Shown piece after piece: positions 45,633-56,487 of a DNA stretch of 64,000 bases (position 1 is its first letter; the number at the start of each line of letters is the position of its first letter). The notes beneath the pieces are model-generated. The model saw nothing but the letters and a program-made list of their open reading frames with translations, ran no database searches and was not told where the DNA came from. Made by a program: the position numbers and the translations under genes. The DNA is from Macrolepiota albuminosa. Its lineage: Eukaryota > Basidiomycota > Agaricomycetes > Agaricales > Agaricaceae. Where the stretch lies: contig JAMWFC010000080.1 in NCBI GenBank assembly GCA_027475525.1, positions 372,001-436,000 on the forward strand, in the 5' to 3' direction.

Positions 45633-47893
45633 CCACATACAAAACCAGGCACTTCTTGTCTGCCCGCTTCAATGTAGGGCACTGCAAAGTGCCCTCTGCT
45701 TGACAAAGAGTCACCTTCTTCATTTGAACCCTGTTATTTTCATCATGATTATGTCTGGCACCCACTCTGGTTGTGGGCGGGGTTGCCCTCAATTTGCCGC
45801 AGGAGTTCTGCATACCACAAACTGCATGTTGTGGTCACAATCCATGTCAGCCTTCTTGGCCAAGAAGGTCCCCACATGCTGACCCCATGAGGGTGCCCCA
45901 ACAGGCAGTAATCGCCTGCTTCCCCCTTTGTGGCCACTACGATGCTCGTAGTGGTTAGCAGTCTTAAGGGACTGCTCATACCTAATGGCATATGCCACAA
46001 ACTCTTCCACATCGTTGACCTCTGGGGACAGTCCGTCCTCATGTATTAGATAGTGGTGCATTTCCACTGAAATACCATCCAAGAATGTTTCAAGCATTAT
46101 ATACCCATCTGGGTATACTGCCATATTCTGGGCATGGTCGTTAAGGGTATTGTAGAATCCTTGTACTAGACTGGAAGTCCTGCCTTGCATCCTGTAGTGT
46201 TGAGGGGTGCACAAATTGATTGTACAGTCCTGTTAGAACTCCTTTGAACGTCCAACGTCCACTCATACTGGACCCAGTTGACGTGCAATACTGCACGTCA
46301 AAACCACCCCATGGCCTCTCTGGCCAAGAACTCAGGTAGAACAAAGATTTGTTCTTGTTCCATATAGTCACCGCTGTATAAGCACATGGTGAGGTGAGTG
46401 CATACATCCATTGCCCAGTCCTCCAAGTCACTGAACTTGGACATGCCTGTGTAGGTGTGAATATGCCTACTATCTGCTTTACGCAGCTTCACCCCATCTG
46501 GTAACCGTAAGCTTACCCCCAGGGCATCATCGACTACTCAATGCAGGCAATTGTGCATGGCTTCATGATGCATCTGAATGGCCTCCCGCTGACCCAGGAA
46601 TCTAGTCGCTAAATTAGCAGCTTGGGGAAGTGACTTCCCTCATCCACCCTGCAGCGGACGTCCCGAGCCCCCTTGGCTGTGGGCATAATTGCCCTTGTCT
46701 CGGGGAGTCAACCTAGGGCAGTCATTCTGGCCGCTATCAGGGGCATCACGTCTGGTAGCACCATCTTAATCAAGGAAGTCTCCTTGATCATGATTGTTGC
46801 GCTGCCCAGGTTCTGGAGAAGCTTGATTCTCCTGGCCCTGCATGATGAATTGACGATGCATCTTGTCAATGGGCTTAGTGCCCTTGAATATGATGCCCTG
46901 ATCATTGATAAGGGACTGTCCCTTAGTTCTGAGGTTGCCATTGCGCATACATTGATATGTGACTCTGTCACTCAATGTTTCCACCATTGGCACATGTGGC
47001 ATCACAGATGCCTCGCTCTCCACCTTGAATGCAGTACTAGTGTGTCTATCCGGGCCTGACATTTCTGTCCTAAGGTCTCGGTTACGCAAATGTAGGGGCT
47101 CTTCACACCACCCTTGTCCTGCTGGAGTATAAAAAGTACTCACCGGTTTTACTTTAGGCACTTCCTGCACCCGTGCTAGTGCTTCTACTAGCTCAACTCC
47201 AATGTTTTGATTATGACATGCCAAGCATTCCTCAGACATGTGGCTCCAGGGGGTTGACACCTCTGATTGCCTTGCGGCCTTCCACTGCAAATACATCTGC
47301 AGTTCCATAGTGAGCACTCTCACCATCAAATCAGTATATTTAGTACTGAATACATTGTGCACTTCGTGCCCTTGTCACCTAAGTGCTACTATATGCGCTG
47401 AAGCATAGCGCTCAATTTGTGCTTGGGTGGTGTATTTTATCACCTCTGGGTGTAAATCCCAGAACACCTGCAAGCACACGGTGTACGTGGTTTTCAACCG
47501 CTGCTCCTCTGCTCTGGCATCATCATCGCTGGACAACTCAACCACCTCCTCAGGGAGCTCTGCACCCTCTGGGACTTCCTCCACTGCTGGTGTGCATGGA
47601 AAACAATTTTCTGTGCGGGCTACTTCAGGGATTGCAGCCTCCTCTGGTACCTCTTCTATGTGAGCTTCTGCTATCCTGGTGGGCATGGAGCCCACTGCGG
47701 TTCGCCTGGCCCCACTACTCTGGCTCAGGAGGAAAGTTACCCCAGTCCATACTGATGACTCAGTGTCTCCTGAGATGCCCTGGGTGCCTGTTGACTGTTG
47801 GCCCTTATCAGGGGGCCCTTTTGAGGCTAACCAACTGGACCGTCGCAGTCCACCTGACAGCTGCATAACTGAGGGAGTTAATCCCCCTGGCAT
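45633..47893 (-). pseudogene. gag of element C (decayed)
   Basis: The minus frame from ATG 47893 (MPGGLTPSVMQLSGG) is acidic in the middle (VEEVPEGAELPEEVVELSSD). It continues as 47362-46766 and, after broken stretches, 46492-46298 (HIHTYTGMSKFSDLEDWAMD) and 46214-45789 (FYNTLNDHAQNMAVYPD, EEFVAYAIRYEQSLK). A degraded zinc knuckle (TLCQAEGTLQCPTLKRADKK) lies just before the element B junction, where the frame passes into the protease beyond the insertion. Many stops are present. Confidence 0.75.
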
Positions 47894-48246
47894 CTTGTCA
47901 CATGGCCATGGCTGGCCATCCTGTTGTGAGCTCTCAGCTCTCCAGGCCTCACTCTTATTCCTGGGCAGGTCGGTGCTCTGACCTCAGTCTCGAGCCTTGA
48001 GTCTTGACTGATCCACATTGGATGCTGGTGCGTCTTGAGTGTCTGCTGGGTCTCCCCGTAGGTCGTGGGCATTCCACCCACCGTCAGTGGAAACTGCAGG
48101 TATGGGATTACTCATCAATCCCCTGTTTGAAATTTGCACGGTGTAGCTGTGCAAGAAGCTTGAGAAGCTGATAGAGTTCTGTCAACGAACTCAGCGACTG
48201 ATGTCAGATGCTAGGCAATAGATCCTAGCTGGCAGATTCAAAAAAA

Positions 48247-48478
48247 TATAACGAAGTTACAGCTTTTGTGAGCTTAGGATCACACTGCACAGAATCAGAC
48301 CAGTCCAGTCTATTGACAATGTAGTGTAATACAAGAATAAGCTGCTTATTAAGCAGCAGGTATGTACGTATTTATAAGTATGTAAATATTATTATATTAT
48401 AATAAATATAATATAATATTCTAAGTATATAGTAAGTAAATGCTATGTGGCCAATGCCACATAGCGGACTATGCTACA
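48247..48478 (-). repeat. 5' LTR of element C
   Basis: Same length as the partner LTR. The terminal TG has become TA. It is followed by ACATG. On the minus strand it precedes gag. Confidence 0.9.
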
Positions 48479-48483
48479 ACATG

Positions 48484-48867
48484 TGCCCAAGACAGATTTT
48501 GTTGTATAGGTACTTCAATAACATTGGGAAACTTTTTGATGGAAAGATGATTCTTGATCAATACAGATTGGGTTAAGACAAATAGAGTCTCTAAAGCAAA
48601 ATTACAAAGAAGGTTTGTAATTAAAAGAAAATACCTCAAAAGAAGATTGTGTTTTAAAAGAAGAATTTTAAAAGCATTAGTATTATAAGGATGCATGACT
48701 CTAAAGAAAAGTTCAGCATCTTGCAGGGAAATGAGGGCAATAGGAGTGTGAGAATAAATATGAGAGATGAAGTCATGATAGCAAAGTGTCTTAGGTGGAG
48801 ATCTGTGACATGGTTCAAGTAGTGAATCTTCTGTTGACAACATGCAAGCATGTGTATGCATGTGCAA
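48484..48867 (-). pseudogene. 5' part of the unrecognised open frame split by element C
   Basis: Minus frame reading CHRSPPKTLCYHDFISHIY, IALISLQDAELFFRVMHPYN and VLTQSVLIKNHLSIKKFP. It continues across the element C insertion into 26070-25820. The family is not recognised. Confidence 0.45.
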
Positions 48868-50180
48868 AGGCTAAATGCTCCCCTCTACAGAGGGAGCATA
48901 CATGGAGGGCATCAGGCCCATGCTAGTTGTTGCAAGATCAATTGAGGTTAAAGACTCCACAGACTCTTTTGGCTGCACTGCTTCAAGGACTCTTGGCTAT
49001 GATCAATTGGCTGCCAGCAAGCCTTGTAAAGAGAGGTTTTCCATCTTCAAAACAAAATAATGTAATAATGTTAAGTGAACTGGTAAGCCTTTCCACACAA
49101 GAGGCACACTGGGGAGGTCTTTCAAAAAAAGGATAGGTAAGAATATCAGTGACCCTTGCAGTTTTGAGACATTTGTACAAGCTCCAATCATTGAGAAAGG
49201 TGTGATGTAATTGGAGAATAACATCCACTTACAAAGCATATTTTCCCCAGTTGAACAAGACATTGGCCATAAGAATCTCTAGATGGGCCTCACACTCAAA
49301 TTTGTAATACAAAGGATAAGAGTCCTCAAAATCATCAACTTTTTTTTGGAAAAATTTCAATAGCATGGTTAGTGGATGCTGAGCTTGGAGGACCCAATGC
49401 TTTGATGGCAATAGGATTCTTGGCAAGCAACTTTAGGGCATCCAGCAGATTCTTTGAGGCCTCAAGGAAGAGCAGAGGAGTCAGGCATGTGTAACTGTCA
49501 TCATTGCCCTAGATTGAAATCATCTTTGCTAAATCCAGCAGAATAACCTTGTCCATAGACTTCTTGTCCAGATTATAAGGCTGCACAACCTTGATATGAA
49601 TAATTTGAAGTGAGTTGTTCACCAAGTCTGTGATAGTTAGTGAAAAAATGAAGATGAGGAGGAAAGCAGTTTCAAATGTGAAAGAGATAAATAGTAGGAA
49701 TAACCACTTCCTTGGATTTACCCAAAGAATGCTCCACTGGATCTGTCTCATACTACCCAAAAGAGAAGACCTAATTGAATTGTCAGCTTTTTTATCCTTG
49801 GCTCTGAGGCCCTGACAGTTGTTCTCAGCTTGCTTATAATTTTGAGACCAATTGGAGACAACTTTGCAGAGGAAGGGCAGAGGAAGAGGTGTGAGAAGTG
49901 CATACAGACTCTCACTACTCACAAGGTCCTGCATTTCATTGGGCCTGTGAATAAAAGTAAGTCAGCTTAAGCAGAGGGCTGACATCTAAGTCTTCAGTAT
50001 GTGGTGCCAGAGCAACAGCCTTTGAGATGGTACAGTCATAAACAAGCAAAGTTATTTAATTCAATATCTCAGAAATGATAATTTTTTGAGTGAAACTAAG
50101 TACGGAATCAGACTCAGAATGCTAAACTATATCCAAAAACACATCTCCCAACTTTTTCCCACAAGAAATTGAGTATGGCC
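48868..50180 (-). other. Further decayed coding-like sequence upstream of the split open frame
   Basis: Minus frames 49426-49229 (PLYYKFECEAHLEILMANVL), 49228-48983 and 49934-49509 (LCKVVSNWSQNYKQAENN) look like exons of an old gene on the same strand as the split frame. No family was recognised and no complete splicing could be traced. It is probably part of the same older mobile element. Confidence 0.3.
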
Positions 50181-50244
50181 AAATTTTTGGTCAATTTCAT
50201 GTCTTTTGAGGCAGGGGCCAGGGCCTCTAGATGCATCAGAGCAG

Positions 50245-50520
50245 CCCTTGAGATGGTATGATGACCCTTATACTTTTGCACAGCCCATGCAGCAGCTCGT
50301 CCCCATCAAGCCAAGTTGGTATGCATGCAAGAATCGCCAAGATTGGTTTGCAAACCTGCGTATAACATTGGTTGGACATATATCAAGTGCTTCAATAGCA
50401 GCTTGCTTTGAACTCTCAAAGGACGGCTTTGGGACTTGCCAATACCCGTATTTTGTCACACATTTCATTGTCGCTTTGTCTTTGTCAAGGGCATCGGATT
50501 TTGATCGGATGCATTAATGT
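50245..50520 (-). pseudogene. C-terminal fragment of an IS630-like DDE transposase
   Basis: Minus frame KPSFESSKQAAIEALDICP, TNVIRRFANQSWRFLHAYQL matches the conserved C-terminal end of the transposase family seen at 14.8-17.8 kb. Only this end is left, and the upstream catalytic part is absent. Confidence 0.75.
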
Positions 50521-50804
50521 TTTCGCGGGAATAGTTTTCTCTCACCTCAGGCTCTTCTACTCTTAGATCCTATCCTTTGAGTCGACGGCCTTTGAACCAG
50601 TGTACGCAGTATACGACCACGCGTTGTTGGTACGTAACGGCTCTTCCATACGGCTTTCAAGCTTCACAAGTTCGACCAGTTGGCGCATGTTTCACAACAA
50701 CTCATCTGCTGCGCATAATCACGGTTCTGTCCTGAGAATTTTCTCATACCCGAGGTCTAATTTCTTGACTCTCGCAGCCCTCTCATTGAATAATCGTGTC
50801 TCTC

Positions 50805-52202
50805 ATGGTGGATTTTAATGGTACGCAGGTGTCTCAAGAGGACAGCCGTGAACTGCCTTGAAAGAATCTCCTACCTCTAGGATCTGACGTCCTTCAAACG
50901 AGCGTTAACGCTCTTCCACCGACCGCTCTTTATGGCTATATCCCTTCCAACAGTGCTACCCTAGCGTTCATTATCCTCTTCGCCCTTTCAACTGGTGAGA
51001 AACACAACCTTGCTTTTCTCAAATTTCTGTTTCTCTAATTGAGACTTGGGACAGTGACACACTTTGGGCAGGCGGTGTACACGAGGAACTGGTGGCTCAT
51101 ACCGACTATTTGCATTTGTGGTGGTTTAGAGGTCGCTGGTTGGGCCGGACGTTTTTGGAGTCATCATGAACCTACGAATTACTCGGCGTACCTATTACAG
51201 TTGGTAACTCTCTCACTTCTCGATGTTTTTCTCACTGCAGTTGTACCTACAGAATCTGCAGCACAATCATGGCGCCGACGTTCCTGCTTGCTGCGAATTT
51301 CGTCATCTTCGGCCAGATCATTGAAAGACTAGGCACGCCATACAGCCGCCTTCCACCCAAGTGGTGTGAGTTTTACCTTCAGAGTTGTCATTACATGAAC
51401 GCGTTATCTCAATCGTCCGCTATTCAGATTCTATTCTGTTCATTACTTGCGTAAGTGAACTTGACTCATCTCTGCAGATTTCCTGAAAAATATGATAGGA
51501 TGTTATCGCGCTGATCATCCAAGGAACGGGAGGCGGCCTAGCTTCCGCGCACATCAAGACTAATCCTCAACCGGTACGCTTTCCCCCTTGATTGACGGGT
51601 TATGTCCTAACGTTTGTATGCTTCATAGGGTGCTAACGTCATGCTTGGTGGTATCTCCTTCCAGTTGGGTATGTGCATCATATCTCACCTTCAACCCCTG
51701 ACTGAGGATCCTATGATAGCGGTCATCGTCGTCTACGCCTTCCTCATTGCCGAGTTCTTCGTGCGCTACTCAAGAAACAATCCTTTCCGTAGGTCAAATT
51801 CATCCAGCGAATCACTTCCCTACCCGAAACCGATGACAACAAAAATCATGATTATGTCTTTCGGTATCATCCTCTGCACACTATGTCTCTTCATTCGGTC
51901 CGTAATTCTCCGAAAGCTCTATTGTGCTTAGTATTCATTCCAATGTAAACAGATCCGTATACCGTGTGATAGAGCTCGCGGATGGCTGGTTGGGGCGTGT
52001 TATTCGCACGGAGGTGTACTTCAGTGCGTTTTTCACTTATCCTCTTTCCTCCGTGATTAACTGTTTCCCCTGGCTCCTTATAGACGTACTCGACGGAGTC
52101 ATGATTACCCTCGCAATCTACACCTTTAATGTCATCCATCCGGGATACTTTCTCGCTGATAATGACGTTGAGGATAATGAAAAAGCACGCGGCGTTTATT
52201 GA
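50805..52202 (+). CDS. RTA1-like membrane protein (lipid-translocating exporter family), about 290 aa
   Basis: Exons 50805-50820, 50881-50994, 51055-51187, 51262-51365, 51427-51449, 51499-51573, 51629-51668, 51720-51897, 51953-52023 and 52084-52202, all phase-consistent. It reads ALYGYIPSNSATLAFIILFA, TVTHFGQAVYTRNWWLIP, GGLEVAGWAGRFWS, TIMAPTFLLAANFVIFGQII, DVIALIIQGTGGGLASAHIK, ANVMLGGISFQLA and ELADGWLGRVIRTEVYF, the order of the RTA1 family. Members have about seven membrane segments and are linked to lipid or toxic-compound transport and resistance. The tiny first exon (16 nt) was placed because it alone opens the frame. The exon 3 end is ambiguous: GTAACT at 51204 would keep YLLQL but breaks phase, while GTACCT at 51188 keeps phase. 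The gene looks intact. Confidence 0.88.
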
Positions 52203-53041
52203 AGTCGATTCCGGCGTCAAAATAAGCTATATAATTCATCGCCATCGCTCTTGTAAATCAACCATATCCTCTAAATTTTAGAATATTGCATCTCTCATTT
52301 GCGCCCACGCTTTCTCTGAGTACTTGACAGAGGTTGCAGGTATTGGCATCGTTCATAGTGCATGTGTGGATAGCCTCTATTAATGAGTTACGTGAATTTG
52401 TAGAGAGCTTCAATCAAAGCGGGGATTACAGTAATATATTGAAGCTAATGTACACATATGAGTACAAACCAATCGAAAGAAACTGGAGCAAAAGAAACAT
52501 TGAAAAATGACCGACTGAAGTCGAGAAGAAAGGAAGAAAAGGTGGGAAAAGAGAGTCGAAGTACATATACCATACCAACCTAAATAAGTTCGATAGTAAA
52601 TGATGACCATATCAGAGCTCCAGAGAGAGGAAACAAAGGTTTGTCGAAGCATGTTATTATAGTCAATGTGGACAGGGTGAAGCAGTGATGGAGTGATCGA
52701 TAATGTACGCGTTAATAGTAGCGTGTATGATGTGATTGCTTGATGACAAGGGAAACCTACTCTCCCTGACGAGTCCGTCAATGTCCGCGTGACGTCGTAG
52801 ATGTTGATCGTTCATGAAATCCGGATAGAGGTTGAAAAGTAGAAGGCGTCGTAAACATACATAGGGATTAAAGTACAAAGAAGCAAAAGAACAAGTGTTT
52901 TCGGAACGACGATGGAAATCCAGCAAGGAGTCGATTCGCAAATAGATAGGGGAGCTAGAAGGCAGACGATTAGAGCATGAAGTTGCACCCATCCACAACT
53001 GAAATATGCCTTACATCGCACTTCAGGTATTGCGATTATAC
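52203..53041. other. Convergent intergenic spacer
   Basis: Lies between the 3' ends of the RTA1-like gene and the UBL3-like gene and should hold both 3' UTRs. Minus frames here (52410-53066) are hydrophobic by chance and match nothing known to me. Confidence 0.5.
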
Positions 53042-53847
53042 TCAACAAATGACACAACCACAACATCCTGCACCCTCAGGCTCGTCGTCCTGCGCTCCAC
53101 CTGCATTTTGTGGAGCTGCAAAAACGTATTCATATGCCCCTTTCCAGAGTGACACAAGCTCTCACCATCATTGGGCCTGTTTTTACGCTTCTTCTTGATG
53201 TCCGGTTCATTCTGGGTAGCGAATGGTCTGATGGATAGATGGACGATCGTAGGGGTGGGCACAGAGTTCGTTTGCGGAGTATGAGTGGGAAAATTCATTT
53301 CTATTCACATATGTCGTTAATAAGGGTAGTTCCAAGAAACAAAGAGAATAATTGTCCTACGTGATAGTGTTTCGTCGTCTTGCAGCATTCTGCCAAGATA
53401 TAATACCCGGAGGAAAGACGGCGCAGTAGGTCGTTCATCCTCCCAGTCTATGTTCAATTAGATAAAACCTCAGACAGGTCAAGTTAGCGCACCGGACGGC
53501 CATGTATTCCACACTAGTTCCTTCAGCCTGCCTACCGTCGTTCCAGGTTCGAAACACATTGTCCTTCTCTTTCCCGAGATTACCAGAAATGTGAGATAGA
53601 CCTGTGGAGTCTGCGGTACCACTGTCTCTGCAGGAGTATCATCCGAGTTCTCAGCCTTTTCTGCCATTGGACTTGACACTTGTTTCGGCACATGCAACAC
53701 AGGTTCTATTGACTGGGTGCCTCCTGACCGCGTACCGTTGGCTCCCTGGGCCGTGTCGAGTTGCGTTATCGATGTGCTGGCAGAGTTGGCCTGAGATATA
53801 CCATCCATGGCAACGTAGGGTAATGATGGGGGCTCAAGTGATGCCAT
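53042..53847 (-). CDS. Membrane-anchored ubiquitin-fold protein (UBL3-like) with CAAX end, 216 aa
   Basis: Exons on the minus strand are 53847-53493, 53447-53361, 53300-53166 and 53115-53042, with GT-AG introns and consistent phases. A disordered Ser/Thr/Pro-rich head of about 85 residues is followed by a ubiquitin-like fold: VYLTFLVISGKRRTMCFEPG, TVGRLKELVWNTWPSD, DERPTAPSFLRVLYLGRML, and TIVHLSIRPF. The protein ends CCGCVIC. The last four residues form a CAAX box for prenylation, and the Cys before it are likely acylation sites, as in animal UBL3 and plant MUB proteins. It should sit on the plasma or vesicle membrane. In UBL3 this role is protein sorting into vesicles. The long N-terminal extension is unusual for UBL3 but the end is typical. 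Confidence 0.85.
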
Positions 53848-55125
53848 AGCTGAACTCTTGGACCGTTTTCTCCTTTCGTCGTCGTCGTGGTCGTCGTCGA
53901 ACTCGGGATCGTCTTATACGCAAACGACGATTGTAGTGAGACGGGGGATCGAAGCAGAGTTCGATCAGATTTCTCGTGCGGGGTATTTATAGGTCCATCG
54001 GAAGTGGATTTGTATATTCTAAATTCAAAAAAGGGTGAAGCCGACAACGCCACACTCTGGAAGACGACCCTGCCATAAGAAAGGAGTTATAATCAAGTTA
54101 ACGAGGTAAAGGAACCAACAGTGCGCACGGCAAGCTCGCTCTCCTGAGTGCTGCGTCGCTGTGCTGTAATTAGCCTAGGCGCTTATGGCAGAGTCCTCCC
54201 ACGTGTATTAACCCATCACAAACTGAGTAACTCATCACAAACTTGGTGCTATTACGGGGACCCTCACGCTTAAAAAACTCGAGGATCGTCTTCGAAGGCT
54301 TTCTTCGCATATGAGCATATGAAAAAAGGTGGGTATTTGTGTCCCATAGGGGAAACAGATGTCTTGCATTGGATCGAGGCCACTAGTTGACACAATTGTC
54401 TCACAGATCTGTCGACGTGAGAACGACGATCTCGACAATGTGTCTGCAGAAACGTACAGCAGTCCTAGTAAAGTGATTGATTTCCCGTGGAATCCTCTGG
54501 GAATCTCCTTATCTCTTCGCCCCTCTTTTGGTCAGAAGGGGTTTGTTACTGGGCTCACCGAGGCTTACCCATGACCCCGTGGCTACAGAACCTTGACAAA
54601 TACGAATACACGCATATTTGGCAACTCCCAGATGCAATCGTTACATGGCGCCCGTCTGATTGTATCTGATACAAAAAAAAACTAAACACATGAATGCTGT
54701 GGAAAAGGCCGCGTGTGTGGTGACCAGCAGGGACATGTTGACATCGCGTAACTATTTTGATTCAAGGATTATGAAGGTACGGAAGTGTATATACAAATGA
54801 GCGGACTACAGGGTACATGACAGTTACACTAGTGGTGGACAACACAATAAGCATAGGACGATAGCGAGCCGATAGTAAATCTTAACATAACAAAAGCATC
54901 GAAAAAGGTACGGAAATGGATAAGGTATAGTTATTAATAGCAGGGTATAAACCTTGAAGACAATATTGGTCCAAGTGCTGCAGTCCTTTGGGAGTCAAAC
55001 ACCAGAAAATCCATCTGTGTGACGTTGCAGAAAAATGGAACATGTTCGTCCGAGGTAGGAAATATAGCGAGAAAGAGAACGACACTTGGCAGTGGGCGAG
55101 ACACAGATATTCTCGCTCTCGTCCC
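53848..55125. other. Spacer upstream of the UBL3-like gene
   Basis: Contains the UBL3-like promoter, a CGT/GTC-rich stretch near 53878 and the 3' UTR of the next minus-strand gene. Short plus-strand frames (for example 54359-54574) have no supporting features. Confidence 0.5.
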
Positions 55126-56487
55126 TTACTGGCTTGGGGAAGGAAACACCGATCGACCAGAATGCATGGTCATGATCGGAGGACATGTCTGAAGACCTTG
55201 CGCGGCGATTCTCGGGGTCGGGACTGACGCGGTCATAACTTGAATCCCACCTCCCTTGCCTAGCTCCTCAAGGAACACCGACGATCCACGGTGCGTCGTC
55301 AATTGGACAAGATCATGCGTTTCTTGTCCTGATATCTGTGTGAAGATCGTAAGACCATTTACCACAGGTGTATCTATAGCGCGAGAGAGGTATTGCGAGT
55401 GTTCAACGTCGAGGTCAGGGCCTTTTCGAAGGTGACGGTAAACAAAAGTCACCAGGACGAGGAGGTCACACATTAGAAGGGTCACTGCCGCCTGTCTAGT
55501 GTCTGAGTCGAGCGCGGAGACGGGTCGGGTCACCAGACTCACCTCGAGGTTTGTGGTCAATACATAAAGTGGGATGTTATTCCCCATCGCGTAGATCACG
55601 CGAATCGTGCAGACGATGATCGTACAGATAGTGGTTACAAATACAACGCGGATCATGTAAAGGGGAGCCTTTGGAAGCCTCGTGTGCCTCAGGATAAACA
55701 AGGGGATCACCGCAAGCAGGATGTTCGACACGATGTCGGCTATTTTTCGGTCAATTTGACTGACTGCAAGGTGACCATATTAAGAGGGATTACACGTACT
55801 GCATAGCTTAAATATGTTGAAAGCATGACCGAGGCTGCAGTCGATCCACACGTGTTGGCGGGCGCAGATGTAGTTTTTGAGAATGAGCATGATAACAATA
55901 TTGAGGAAGAAGATCCACGTCAAAAAGTACACGAAGGATCTTGTTCGTCCACTCGGAAGGACTCGAAGAATACTACATGCGATGCTTATTCGGGATGCCC
56001 TGGAGCGAAGGCTTTAATTAACCTTGCTATTATAACGAGGTAACAATTTGAAAGGAAGTGCACCATATCGTGCAAGTGAATGCCATGGACGCAGCCTCAT
56101 AAACACCCTCCTGGAGCTTCATCGGGAGAGGGTCGTTTTCCAGAGCCTGTTCTAAACACAGGTGGTCAGAGATACCACCATCCGTCTTCAAGTCTAAATA
56201 CTTACTATCAATACGAAAACGAATGCAAGCACAGACAAAAACAATCGAGTCAAAGAAGGCAGCCGCAAATGCCCACCAGTCGTCCCAGGAGAACTGTCTT
56301 CGCCGTCGTCGATATGCCAAGCGAAACACAGTAGCAATAATGGCCAGGCTATGGAAGACCATTGACAGAGCTACCCCAGATTGTCAGCGAGAGTATGTAC
56401 TAAAAGTGACCCGTTAAATCGTCGGTGCCTGGGCTTACCTGCTATGACAACCGTAGTTTTCGACGACTCCCTTGTTACCGACGTCAT
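55126..56487 (-). CDS. SAT4/PTH11-like integral membrane protein (fungal rhodopsin-type domain), 379 aa
   Basis: Exons on the minus strand are 56487-56439, 56370-56206, 56151-56064, 55999-55800 and 55763-55126, all phase-consistent. It reads VVIAALSMVFHSLAIIATVF, RRRQFSWDDWWAFAAAFFD, TCTIWASRISIACSILRVLP, TWIFFLNIVIMLILKNYIC, DCSLGHAFNIFKLC, DIVSNILLAVIPLFILRH and LLMCDLLVLVTFVYR. The W-DDWWA and ASRISI motifs and the later DIVSNILL helix are typical of the fungal rhodopsin-like domain with about seven helices. PTH11-type members act as surface sensors, but the ligand is unknown and the family is large. The MTSV start was chosen because it alone joins in phase. The cytoplasmic tail is about 100 residues. 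Confidence 0.85.

Larger units (their letters stand above)
26071..48478 (-). mobile_element. Element C: Ty3/gypsy chromodomain LTR retrotransposon, with element B nested
   Basis: Two 232-bp LTRs (26071-26302 and 48247-48478) are flanked by the same 5-bp duplication, ACATG (26066-26070 and 48479-48483). Coding order on the minus strand is gag, protease, RT, RNase H, integrase, chromodomain and a large ORF3. Own length without element B is about 10.8 kb. LTRs differ at 11 positions (9 transitions, 2 transversions), and coding regions carry many stops, so the element is old and dead. Confidence 0.92.

Noticed and set aside
52410..53066. Hydrophobic minus-strand frames between two convergent genes
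   Set aside because: They lie in the expected 3' UTRs and partly overlap the last exon of the UBL3-like gene in another frame.
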